Source: Embleya scabrispora (GTDB lineage Bacteria; Actinomycetota; Actinomycetes; Streptomycetales; Streptomycetaceae). Taken from it: DNA of 64,000 bases. The notes under the pieces are model-generated. The model saw only the letters and a list, made by a program, of their open reading frames with translations, searched no databases and was not told the origin of the DNA. The translations under genes were made by a program, and so were the position numbers. The stretch is taken from contig NZ_MWQN01000001.1 of assembly GCF_002024165.1 (NCBI RefSeq), positions 1,364,001 through 1,428,000 of the forward strand, written 5' to 3'. Shown here in pieces: positions 1 through 8,228 of this stretch (positions are counted from its first letter, which is position 1; every line of letters begins with the position of its first letter).

Positions 1-2215
1 CCAGATCGCGGTAACACTTTTCCAAGGCGAACCGCAGAGGCTTTTCCTTCAACTCGCTGCCGAGCACCCTCGCGGTTCCATCCGCCCCCCCGGCGCCCGA
101 ATTCCCCCCGTTCGCACCTGCCTTCACCCACTCCAGGGCCGTCTCCAACAACTCCACGGCGAGCCGGTCGTGCGCCTCGCCCTCCAGTCGCAGCGCACCG
201 AGCCGATCGGACGCGGTGGTCAGGTCCGGCCCCAGCGGCTCGGCGGCGGCCCGGCCGCTGATCCGGGTGCGCAACGCGGCGGTCTGCGCCGCGACATGGT
301 TGGCCGAGGTGTCCGGCACGCTCTCCAGGATGCGTACCGCGCCCGCCCGGTCGCCGGTCGCGAGCAGGCAACGGGCCAGGCCGAAGGCGGCCGAGACGTA
401 CGCGTGGTCGGTCGACCAGACGCCGCGGTACTCGGCGGCGGCCTCGGAGTGACGGCCCATCAGTTCGCGGCAGGCGCCCAGCGCGATACGCGGCGCCGGC
501 TCGCCGGGCAGCGCACCCCGCACCCCGTCGAAGAACTCGTGGGCGCGCGGGAGATCGTGCTGGGACAGCGCCGCCAGCCCCTCGAACCAGGGCAGTCGCC
601 AGTCGTCGGCGTCGATGTCGGCCAGGAACGCCCGGGCGCGCACCACGTCGCCCTGTTCGATGCACATCCGGACCAGGCGCAGCGTGCCCTCGGCCGAGGA
701 GATGCCCGCGGCGGTGAGCGCGGAGAGCAGTTCGTCGGGGTCGGTGGTGGCGACCGTGGCCAGCAGGTTGGCGGCCGGGTCGAGGGGGTCGACCCGGGGC
801 ACCGGCAGCGCGCCGGCGATGACCGAGGGGTCGGGCGCGGGCGCGAGCAGCCCGGGTTCGGTGTTGCGCGCGGCCACCTCGGCGTGCACCACCCGCGTCT
901 CCGGCCCGAACAGGCCGGACACGCCCGGGCGCGGCTCGCCGGAGCGGATCGCGACCACCTCGCGCAGCACCGCGACGCACTGCTCGGCCATGTCCGCCGC
1001 GGAGGCGAAGCGCTGTTCCGGGTCGGGGTGCGTGGCCCGCAGCAACAGGCGGTGATAGGACTCGAATTCGGTGAACAGCGGCACGTCGGCGGCGGGCGGC
1101 AGGGATGCCTTGTACTTGCGGGTGTAGCCGGCGAAGTAGAAGCTGAGCACCGCCATCGTGCGACCGATGGTGAACAGGTCCGACTCCACCGACGGTTCGG
1201 CCCGCACGGTCTCGATCTCGGGCGCCTGGTAGCCGACCGTGCCGTAGGTGAACTTGCCCGGCCGGGCCAGGTCGGTCACCGCGCCGAGGTCGATCAGCTT
1301 GAGCTGGTCCTCGGTCTGGATCACGTTGTCCGGCTTGAAGTCGCAGTAGACCAGGTTCTGTTGGTGCAGGTAGCCGAACGCGGGCAGGATGTCGATCGCG
1401 TAGGCCAGGACCTGCTCGACCGGCAGCACGGCCTTGGGGTCCACCTCGCGCATCTGCTTGAGCCGGTCCATCAGCGACAGGCCGCCGACGTACTCCATCA
1501 CCAGGTAGGTCTCGTCCTGACCGGTGAGCGGGTCGGGGTGCTGGACCACGGTCTGGATGTGCACGATGTTGGCGTGCTGGATCTGGGTGAGGATGCGCTG
1601 TTCGGCCAGGGCCGCGGCGCGCGAGTCGGGGTCGTCGCTGCCGAGCAGGCCCTTGAGGACGACCCACATGTTGTGCGCGGCGGTGTCCTGGGCGAGGTAG
1701 ACCCAGCCGAATCCGCCGCGGGCGAGGCAGCCGATGATCCGGTATTGGCCGACCATGTCGTCGCGCTGGAGCTTGGGCGCGAAGGAGAACGGCGTGCGGT
1801 CGCGCGGACAGAAGCCGTTGGCCACCCCGGGCCGGCCGCCGCGCCCGCGCCCGACGGGCTGTTCGCACTTGCGGCAAAACCGCTTCTCCTCCGGGATGAC
1901 CGGATTGCGGGCCAGCGCGCTCTCGGGGTTGCGGCGCGGCACGTTCGGCATCTCGACCAGACCGCCGCCCAGTCGCCGACTGGTCCCGGTGCTGCCGCGT
2001 CGCGAACTGCGCCCGGAGGCGCTGCGCGAGGAGGACGAACCGGCGGTACCGGCGGTACCGGCCGTGCCCGACGTGCCCGACGTCCCGGAGACCCCGGACC
2101 GCCCGGTCCTCGGGCCGGGCACGGGCGCGCCGGTCGCCAGCGGCTCGTTGCCGCAGGTGTCGCAGAAGCCGTCGTCGATCTCGCCCGGGCAAGGCGGGCG
2201 ATTGCACTTGATCAT
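1..2215 (-). CDS. pknG: PknG-type soluble Ser/Thr protein kinase (3' end outside window)
   Basis: Cytosolic Ser/Thr kinase of the PknG class, which in mycobacteria and corynebacteria controls glutamate/2-oxoglutarate metabolism. The N-terminus has a zinc-knuckle-like CxxxxC...CDTC (residues 4-21) and a low-complexity Gly/Ser/Thr stretch. A rubredoxin-like module (FCRKC...FCPRD) follows; its second knuckle has Asp in place of one Cys. The kinase domain shows the Gly loop (ARGGFGWVYLA), the catalytic Lys (VVLKG), a catalytic loop YCDFKPDN and DLG in place of DFG, both usual for PknG. A TPR-like C-terminal region runs off the window edge. The ATG overlaps the upstream stop by 4 bp (ATGA), so translation is probably coupled to the preceding gene in a glnX-glnH-x-pknG operon. 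The family call is secure; the physiological role is inferred from relatives. Confidence 0.93.
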   Translation of the reverse strand, partial: MIKCNRPPCPGEIDDGFCDTCGNEPLATGAPVPGPRTGRSGVSGTSGTSGTAGTAGTAGSSSSRSASGRSSRRGSTGTSRRLGGGLVEMPNVPRRNPESALARNPVIPEEKRFCRKCEQPVGRGRGGRPGVANGFCPRDRTPFSFAPKLQRDDMVGQYRIIGCLARGGFGWVYLAQDTAAHNMWVVLKGLLGSDDPDSRAAALAEQRILTQIQHANIVHIQTVVQHPDPLTGQDETYLVMEYVGGLSLMDRLKQMREVDPKAVLPVEQVLAYAIDILPAFGYLHQQNLVYCDFKPDNVIQTEDQLKLIDLGAVTDLARPGKFTYGTVGYQAPEIETVRAEPSVESDLFTIGRTMAVLSFYFAGYTRKYKASLPPAADVPLFTEFESYHRLLLRATHPDPEQRFASAADMAEQCVAVLREVVAIRSGEPRPGVSGLFGPETRVVHAEVAARNTEPGLLAPAPDPSVIAGALPVPRVDPLDPAANLLATVATTDPDELLSALTAAGISSAEGTLRLVRMCIEQGDVVRARAFLADIDADDWRLPWFEGLAALSQHDLPRAHEFFDGVRGALPGEPAPRIALGACRELMGRHSEAAAEYRGVWSTDHAYVSAAFGLARCLLATGDRAGAVRILESVPDTSANHVAAQTAALRTRISGRAAAEPLGPDLTTASDRLGALRLEGEAHDRLAVELLETALEWVKAGANGGNSGAGGADGTARVLGSELKEKPLRFALEKCYRDL

Positions 2216-3486
2216 CTCTGGTCCCCCTTGTCGTCCGGACGATCCTTGCGTTGCGCGGCGATGACCGCCTCCTGATAGCGGGTCACCACCCGTACCGCCA
2301 CGTCGAGTTCACACGGTGCTCGCCACAACAACTCCTTGGCGTGGTCGTAGAGCGACTCGAGCACGGCCTCCTCGCCGTGCCCGGCGCGCGCGGCCATCGC
2401 CCGGTAGGACTGCACGAGGCCGCGCAGTTCGTCCCGCCGGGCCAGTGGCGCGTCGATGTGCCCGCGTGTGGCGGCCAGTCGGTCCCGGGCACCCTGCGCG
2501 TCGTTCTCCAGGGCGCTCAACTCGCGCGAGACGCGCACCCAGTCGCCCCGGGTGCCGAGCCCGAGGACGCCGGCCATCCGTTCCCGCAGGGTGGCGGCAC
2601 GCAGCGGTACCTCCGGTACCCGCTTGTCGCTGATCCGGGTCAGTACGTGCGCCCGCCGGCGGATCGTGTCGCCCTCCTGGTAGTCCAACTCGTCCAGCAG
2701 ACCCGCGAGTCGCCGGATCCGCTCCTCGAAGCGGGCCCGGACGATGGTCAGGTGCCGCACCTCGTCGGCGACGCGGCGCAGTTCCGCGTCCAGGGCGGCG
2801 ACGTCCACGCCGCCGATGCGCCGGTCGTCGGCGGCGGTCAGCGCCAGCGGGTCGCTCGCCACCAGGGTACGGGCGGTCTCCAGCCGACGGCGGACCCCGT
2901 CCAGGGCGGCGGTCTGCTCCGGCACCGCGTCGGGGCCGCCGAGTTCGGCGATCCCGGCCTCGGCGGCGGCGATGCCGGCGTCGACCCGGTCCAGGGTGGG
3001 CACCAGGCGGGTCCAGACCGCGTCCGCGGCCTCCACGACCGCGGTCGCCTCGCTCCAGGCGGGCGCCATGTCGGCGACCAGTTCGCTCAGGCTCATCCGG
3101 TGTACGCGCAGGGCCGGGTCGAGCAGGCCGCGCTGCCCGATCGGCACGTCGCGCGCGGCGAGTTCGGCGGATTGTCCGAGCAGCAGGAAGGACAGCTCCT
3201 CCAACTCCGGCCGCTGCGGCTTGCCGCGCCGTCCGCGCAGCGTCCGGGCCCGGTCGAGGACCGCGCCGTACGCCTCGCGGTGTCCCCACAGCAGCGCGAT
3301 CGCCCGGCGGCCGACCTCCCAGCGCTCGGCGGTGCGTCCGGTCAGCGTGCCGCCTTCGAGCAGTTGCCGGCCCGGGTGGCTCTCCAACTCCATCAGGCCG
3401 GCGGTGATGCCGTCGTACTCGCCTTCGTGACGCACGATCAACTCGTCGATCTCGTCACGACCGAGCACGCGCGGGGCTCGGTTCAC
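2212..3486 (-). CDS. Uncharacterised helical protein of the PknG operon
   Basis: A 424-aa protein with no motif that I recognise. It has no signal peptide or membrane segment. It is rich in Leu, Ala, Glu and Arg, with long heptad-like stretches (for example residues 200-310 and 340-400) that suggest an extended helical or coiled-coil cytoplasmic protein. The GTG start overlaps the glnH stop (GTGA), and its own stop overlaps the pknG ATG (ATGA), so it is locked between sensor and kinase in one transcript. As I remember it, the mycobacterial operon Rv0412c-Rv0411c-Rv0410c has no gene at this position. A scaffold, adaptor or substrate of PknG is a reasonable guess from context only. Confidence 0.8.
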   Translation of the reverse strand: MNRAPRVLGRDEIDELIVRHEGEYDGITAGLMELESHPGRQLLEGGTLTGRTAERWEVGRRAIALLWGHREAYGAVLDRARTLRGRRGKPQRPELEELSFLLLGQSAELAARDVPIGQRGLLDPALRVHRMSLSELVADMAPAWSEATAVVEAADAVWTRLVPTLDRVDAGIAAAEAGIAELGGPDAVPEQTAALDGVRRRLETARTLVASDPLALTAADDRRIGGVDVAALDAELRRVADEVRHLTIVRARFEERIRRLAGLLDELDYQEGDTIRRRAHVLTRISDKRVPEVPLRAATLRERMAGVLGLGTRGDWVRVSRELSALENDAQGARDRLAATRGHIDAPLARRDELRGLVQSYRAMAARAGHGEEAVLESLYDHAKELLWRAPCELDVAVRVVTRYQEAVIAAQRKDRPDDKGDQR

Positions 3487-4496
3487 GCGGCGTCCCGATA
3501 TTCGGCCTCGGGCGGCGCGGGCGTGTCGGCCCCGAGCGAGGTGCCCAGATACTCCCGGTACAGCTCGCCCCATCGCCCGTTGCGGCGCAGTTGTTCGAGC
3601 ACCGCGTTGACGAACCGCACGAAGTCGCCGCGGTTCTTGGCGATCGCCATGCCGTACGGCTCGAAGGTGAGCTTGTCGCCGACCACGACGGTGAAGACGT
3701 GGTCCTGCGCCTGGAGCCCGGCCAGGATGGTGTCGTCGGTGGTGACCGCGTCGGCCTGCCCCTGCTGGAGCAGAACCAGACAGCCCGCCCAGGTGTCGCC
3801 CTCGATCACGTTCACCTGCGGGGCCTGTCGACGCAACATGCCGATCGAGGTGGAGCCGGGTACCGAGCACACGCGCATGCCGCGTGGCAGGGCGGCCAGT
3901 CCGCCGGAGTAGTCGGCGCGGTCCGCGGTGCCGTCCCGTTGCACCAGCAGCCGCTGGCCGGCTCGGAAGTAGACGGAGGAGAACTCGACGCTCTGCCGAC
4001 GCTCGCAGTTGATCGTCATGGTCTCCGCGACGATGTCCACGTCGCCGCGCGCGATGGCCAGCGTGCGGTCCTCGTTGCGCACCACCCGGAACTGGATGCG
4101 GTTGGGGCCGGCGTCGCCGAAGATCGCCTTGGCCACCTCGCGGAGCAGGTCGATGTCGAAGCCCCGCAGCGTGTTGGTCCTGGGGTCGACGAAGCCGAAC
4201 GGGAAGCTGCTCTGGTCGATGCCGGCGATCAGGAAGCCGCGCCTGCGCAGGGTGTCCATGGTGCTGCCGGCGGGCAGCGCGGTGGGGGCGGGCAGCGAGC
4301 CGGTCGGGCGCAGGCTGGCCAGCACGTTCGGGCACGAGGTGTCCGGTCCCGGGGCGCCCTCGGCGGGTGCGCGCGGGGCGCCGGCGGCGGGCGCGGCCGG
4401 GCGGCCGAGGGCGCGCTCGGCCGACCCTGCGCCGCACCCGGCGAGGGCCAGCGCGAGGGCGCACACCAGTGCGGGCAGGGCGATGCGGGTGTTCAT
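3483..4496 (-). CDS. glnH: GlnH-like amino-acid-binding lipoprotein
   Basis: A 337-aa extracellular solute-binding lipoprotein of the polar amino acid family (SBP_bac_3). The signal peptide ends in a lipobox L-A-G-C with the lipidated Cys at residue 21. The mature part has the family's typical FGFVDPRT...GFDIDLLREVAK and the later GDVDIVAETMTIN block. In M. tuberculosis the equivalent GlnH binds Asp/Glu/Asn and signals through GlnX to PknG; ligand identity here is inferred. There is no ABC permease or ATPase nearby, which fits a sensor rather than a transporter. The ATG overlaps the glnX stop by 4 bp, and the stop overlaps the next GTG. Confidence 0.88.
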   Translation of the reverse strand: MNTRIALPALVCALALALAGCGAGSAERALGRPAAPAAGAPRAPAEGAPGPDTSCPNVLASLRPTGSLPAPTALPAGSTMDTLRRRGFLIAGIDQSSFPFGFVDPRTNTLRGFDIDLLREVAKAIFGDAGPNRIQFRVVRNEDRTLAIARGDVDIVAETMTINCERRQSVEFSSVYFRAGQRLLVQRDGTADRADYSGGLAALPRGMRVCSVPGSTSIGMLRRQAPQVNVIEGDTWAGCLVLLQQGQADAVTTDDTILAGLQAQDHVFTVVVGDKLTFEPYGMAIAKNRGDFVRFVNAVLEQLRRNGRWGELYREYLGTSLGADTPAPPEAEYRDAA

Positions 4497-5953
4497 GGCC
4501 GGTTGTACCTCCCGACCTCGCGACGGACGCCGTCCACGGTCGCGGCGGCGGCGATCAGGGCCAGTACGCCCATGCCGACGCCGAGGCCGGCGAGCGCGTC
4601 GCGGCCCTGGCGGACCGAGCGGGCGAAGTCGCCCTGGTCCTCGGTGACCGCGGCGGCCAGCGCCTCGTCGATCCGGGTGAAGGCCGTACGCGAGGCGCCG
4701 TCGGCCTTGGTCACCTTGGCGACGGCCTGTTCGAACTGGCCGTTGCCGTAGAGCGTGATGACCTCGTCGTGGGCCTTCTTCCAGTCGGCGGCGGCGGCCC
4801 GCGCGGCCTTGACCTTGGCGAGCGTGCCGGCGTCGGAGCGGGTGACCCGCTCGGCGGTGGCCAGCATGCCGGTCACCGCGGGTCGGCCGTCGCGCGCGTC
4901 GACGCCGACGAGCCTGCCCCACACCTCGTTGAAGTCGGCCTCGTACTGGCCGTTGTCGCTGCCGCGCATGACCAGGGTCAGGCTCTCGTCGCCGTGTGCC
5001 TGCAGGGTCAAAAAGCGGGCCTGGGCGAGCGTTTCGACCGGCCCCCAGCCGTCGCTGCGGCTGCGGTCGAGGTGGTCGCGGGAGTTGCCGGAGGCCGCCC
5101 ACAACCAGCCGATCGACACCAGGGTGGCCAGACCCGCGATCAGCAGGCCGATGTTGATCCGGCGGTGGGTGCGCCGGGCGAAGAACCACAGGGCGCCGGC
5201 GCAGGCCGCGAGGGAGACCAGGAGCAGGGACAGCGGTGCCCACGGGGTCGAGGTCGCGTCGCGGTGGTCGCCCGCGAGGCGCTTCTCGGCGATGTCGTGC
5301 AGGGCGGTGGCGGCGGGCAGGATCTTGGCCCGCATCACGTTCTTGGAGGCCGAGCGCAGGTAGGCGGCACCGACGGTGTTGCCCTGTCGGGTCTCCGCCC
5401 GGGCCCGCTCGACCAGGCGCGCGTATTCGGGCAACTGCACGCCGATGACCGCGAGTTTGTCGGCCACCTCGCCGGAGGCGCCCGCGGCGGTGGCCTCGAT
5501 CAGCTTGCGCGACGCGGTCTCGATCGCCTGCTGGTAGCGCTCGCGCACGTCCGCCGATTCGACGCCGCCTTCGAGCAGTCCGGCCGCCGCGGTCGCGTCG
5601 GCGTCGGCGAGGGCCCGGTAGATGTCCTGGGTCTTGACCCCGAGCGGTTCGCTGCCGGTGGCCACCGCCTTGGCCGCGTCGGCGCGCCGGCCCACCGCGA
5701 GGACCGTGAACAGCCCGGCGAGCAGGCTGATCACGACCAGGGCCACGCCCGTGACGAGCATCAGCCCCGGGGTGGTGTTGCCGACCCTGATCAGCCGGCC
5801 CACGGATATCCGGCGGGGGCGGAACACACGGGGAGAACGGCCCGCCGCCCGTGCGGGCGTCCCCGGACCCGGTGCTTGCGAAATCGGAACGGCTGCCGCC
5901 AACGCCTTGCCTCCCCCACTGTCGCGTGTGCCCCCTGCCGGTCGACCCGACAC
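4493..5953 (-). CDS. glnX: GlnX-like membrane sensor for the PknG pathway
   Basis: A 486-aa membrane protein opening the PknG operon. Hydrophobic segments lie near residues 62-88, 220-240, 255-273 and 450-475. A roughly 130-residue extracytoplasmic helical region lies between the first two and another between the last two, the architecture of a four-helix sensor. In mycobacteria GlnX contacts GlnH outside the membrane and relays the signal to PknG inside; that role is inferred here from gene order. The start used is GTG at 5953. An internal GTG near residue 42 (VFRPRR) is an alternative, because the first 40 residues are low complexity. Confidence 0.8.
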   Translation of the reverse strand: MSGRPAGGTRDSGGGKALAAAVPISQAPGPGTPARAAGRSPRVFRPRRISVGRLIRVGNTTPGLMLVTGVALVVISLLAGLFTVLAVGRRADAAKAVATGSEPLGVKTQDIYRALADADATAAAGLLEGGVESADVRERYQQAIETASRKLIEATAAGASGEVADKLAVIGVQLPEYARLVERARAETRQGNTVGAAYLRSASKNVMRAKILPAATALHDIAEKRLAGDHRDATSTPWAPLSLLLVSLAACAGALWFFARRTHRRINIGLLIAGLATLVSIGWLWAASGNSRDHLDRSRSDGWGPVETLAQARFLTLQAHGDESLTLVMRGSDNGQYEADFNEVWGRLVGVDARDGRPAVTGMLATAERVTRSDAGTLAKVKAARAAAADWKKAHDEVITLYGNGQFEQAVAKVTKADGASRTAFTRIDEALAAAVTEDQGDFARSVRQGRDALAGLGVGMGVLALIAAAATVDGVRREVGRYNRP

Positions 5954-6301
5954 ACCCTGCCGTCTTCGTCGAACGCCGAACGCCGAGGTGCCCGGTGAAC
6001 GCCGTCACCCAGAAGTTATCGCGAGCGTGTCACGGCTCCCGATGGTCTTCCCTCGTTCTCCCCACAAGACCCCTCACAGGGCCAGGACACTACCGCTGCC
6101 GGCGGCCCGCGTGAGCGCGACGCCGGTTTCGATCGGCCGGGCGACAGGCCGGTGGATCAGTCCGCTGCCGGCGGTGCCGGCGGCGTGTGCGCGCGATGCC
6201 GGCGCCCCGGACGACGCTGGGTTCCATACGAGGCGAGCCCCGTCGATCCGTCGACGAGCGCCCGCCGCACGAGAGCGACGGACACCGACGGGGAGCAATC
6301 C
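5954..6301. promoter_or_regulatory. Divergent intergenic region, glnX/exporter
   Basis: This 348-bp gap separates the divergent glnX and exporter operons and should hold promoters for both. I see no clear -35/-10 pair or operator. A less GC-rich patch around 6005-6030 (AGAAGTTATCG) is the most likely opening site. The right part is GC-rich with short GCCGGCGG repeats. Confidence 0.35.
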
Positions 6302-7291
6302 ATGACATACGCGATCGAGACCGAGGGCTTGGTCAAGCGGTACGGCGACACCACCGCGTTGGCCGGGATCGATCTGCGGTCCGAGGCGGGCACCGTGCTG
6401 GGCCTGCTCGGCCCCAACGGCGCGGGCAAGACCACGATGGTGCGGGCGTTGGCCACGTTGATCAAGCCGGACGCGGGGATCGCCCGGGTCGGCGGGTTCG
6501 ACACGGTGCGCCAGGCGCAGGACGTACGCCGGCTGATCGGTCTGACCGGCCAGTACGCGTCGGTGGACGAGGAGATGACCGGGTTCGAGAACCTGCTGCT
6601 GCTCGGCCGACTGCTCGACCTGCCGCGTGCCGAGGCCAAGGCGCGGGCCCGCGAACTGCTCGCCCGGTTCGACCTGGCCGAGGCCGGCAACCGCAGCCCC
6701 GACACGTATTCGGGCGGTATGCGGCGCCGCCTCGACCTGGCCGCCTCGCTGGTCGGGCGCCCGGCCTTCCTCTACCTGGACGAGCCGACCACCGGTCTGG
6801 ACCCGCGCAGCCGCGGCGACGTGTGGCAGATGATCCGCGACCTGGTGCGCGACGAGGGTGTGACCGTGCTGTTGACCACGCAGTATCTGGACGAGGCCGA
6901 TCACCTGGCGAACGACATCGTGGTGATCGACCACGGCCGGGTGATCGCGAACGGCACCTCCGACGAGCTCAAGGCGCAGATCGGCGGCCGGAGCCTGGAG
7001 GTGCGCCCGGTCGACCCGGCTCGACTGCCCGATGTGGTCGAGCTGTTGCGCGAAGTCGCCGGCCGGGAGCCGTTCGTGGAGCACGAGCGCGGTCAGGTCA
7101 CCGTCGCGGTGAGCGACGAGGACGTGCTGCCGGTGGTGGTGCGTCGGCTCGACGAGGCGGGCATCCGGGTCAACGAGTTCACTTTGCAACTCCCCAGTCT
7201 GGACGAGGTGTTCCTGACCATCACCGGGCACCGCAGCCAGGACTCGGCGGAGCGGGACGACGGCGCGGACCCGAAGAGGGAGGCCGCGTGA
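6302..7291 (+). CDS. ABC exporter ATP-binding protein, DrrA type
   Basis: A 329-aa ABC ATPase that powers a drug- or lipid-type exporter with the permease encoded just downstream. Walker A is GPNGAGKTT, the Q-loop lies in TGQYASVDEEMTG, the signature is YSGGMRRRLDLA and Walker B is FLYLDEPTTGLD. The H-loop region is LLTTQYLDEAD. The C-terminal extension ends with LPSLDEVFLTITG, characteristic of the daunorubicin-resistance DrrA family. The chosen ATG follows GGGGAG about 6 nt upstream. Its stop overlaps a small GTG-initiated ORF. The substrate is not deducible; the neighbouring SARP regulator makes a secondary metabolite plausible. Confidence 0.93.
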   Translation: MTYAIETEGLVKRYGDTTALAGIDLRSEAGTVLGLLGPNGAGKTTMVRALATLIKPDAGIARVGGFDTVRQAQDVRRLIGLTGQYASVDEEMTGFENLLLLGRLLDLPRAEAKARARELLARFDLAEAGNRSPDTYSGGMRRRLDLAASLVGRPAFLYLDEPTTGLDPRSRGDVWQMIRDLVRDEGVTVLLTTQYLDEADHLANDIVVIDHGRVIANGTSDELKAQIGGRSLEVRPVDPARLPDVVELLREVAGREPFVEHERGQVTVAVSDEDVLPVVVRRLDEAGIRVNEFTLQLPSLDEVFLTITGHRSQDSAERDDGADPKREAA

Positions 7292-7392
7292 ACCGACTCC
7301 CGGATCGTTACGGCACACGCGTGATGCCGATGCTCGCCCTGCTCCTCACGATCGTCTCCCACCTGGCCCTCATCCCTGGAGCCTCCCGATGA
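7288..7392 (+). CDS. Possible 34-aa membrane peptide between exporter genes
   Basis: A GTG-initiated ORF that overlaps the ATPase stop (GTGA, 7288-7291) and whose TGA overlaps the permease ATG (ATGA, 7389-7392). The peptide has a basic N-terminus followed by a hydrophobic helix (MPMLALLLTIVSHLALI). Its precise fit by 4-bp overlaps at both ends suggests it is translated and couples the two exporter genes. It could equally be a spacer that only carries the GGAG ribosome-binding site (7378-7381) of the permease. I know no named family for it. Confidence 0.4.
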   Translation: MNRLPDRYGTRVMPMLALLLTIVSHLALIPGASR

Positions 7393-8228
7393 CCACGACC
7401 ACCGTCCGCCCGGCCGACAAGAGCGCCGCCCCGCCCCCCGCCCAACGGCCCGGGGCACACCGCAACGATCCGAGCGCCGTGGTGCGGCACACGCTCACCC
7501 TCACCTGGCGCAGCCTGGTGAAGCTGAAGAAGCAGAGCGAGCAGCTGATCGACCTGACGCTGCAGCCGATCCTGTTCACCGTGATGTTCGTGTACCTGTT
7601 CGGCGGCGCGATCGAGGGCAGCACGCACGACTATCTGCAGTTCATACTGCCCGGCATCATGGTGCAGACCGTGGTGTTCGCGTCGGTGGGCACCGGTGTC
7701 GGGTTGTGCACCGACATGTCCACGGGCGTGTTCGACCGTTTCCGCAGCCTGCCGATATCGCGTCTCGCGCCGCTCGCGGGCACCGTGCTCGGCGACGTGT
7801 TGCGCTTCCTCGTCGCCATCACGTCGGTGTTCGTGTTCGGCACCATCATCGGTTTCCGGTTCCAGACCAATGTGCTCGCGGTGGCCGCCGCGGTCGGTCT
7901 GGTCCTGGTCTTCGCGTTCGCGTTCTGCTGGGTCGTGGCACTGCTCGGGGTGAGCATGAAGCAGCCGCGCACCGTGCAGGGCGTCTCGTTCCTGATGATG
8001 TTTCCGCTGACCTTCGGCTCGAACCTGTTCGCCAAGACCTCGACCATGCCGGGCTGGTTGCAGGCGTGGGTGAAGGTCAACCCGGTCACCGCGGTCACCA
8101 ACGCCTCGCGCGGGCTGCTGACCGGGGGCCCGGTGGCGCACCACGCGATGGTGGCGCTGTTGTGGGCGCTGGGCCTGATGCTGGTGTTCATTCCGCTGAC
8201 GGTGCGTCAGTACAACCGGCGGGCCTGA
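7389..8228 (+). CDS. ABC-2 type exporter permease, DrrB type
   Basis: A 279-aa integral membrane permease partnering the ATPase. A hydrophilic N-terminal tail of about 50 residues precedes roughly six membrane helices (starting near LTLQPILFTVMFVYLFGG). The DrrB-type motif RFRSLPISRLAPLAG and the late GSNLFAKTSTMPGWLQAWVK...NPVT segment are present. The ATG is chosen for the GGAG seven bases upstream and the 4-bp overlap with the preceding small ORF. The last 41 bp overlap the 3' end of the convergent SARP gene. Confidence 0.93.
   Translation: MTTTTVRPADKSAAPPPAQRPGAHRNDPSAVVRHTLTLTWRSLVKLKKQSEQLIDLTLQPILFTVMFVYLFGGAIEGSTHDYLQFILPGIMVQTVVFASVGTGVGLCTDMSTGVFDRFRSLPISRLAPLAGTVLGDVLRFLVAITSVFVFGTIIGFRFQTNVLAVAAAVGLVLVFAFAFCWVVALLGVSMKQPRTVQGVSFLMMFPLTFGSNLFAKTSTMPGWLQAWVKVNPVTAVTNASRGLLTGGPVAHHAMVALLWALGLMLVFIPLTVRQYNRRA

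Noticed and set aside
170-2275. Long plus-strand frame over pknG
   Set aside because: Antisense to a well-supported kinase, with low-complexity Gly/Arg/Val composition and no domain.
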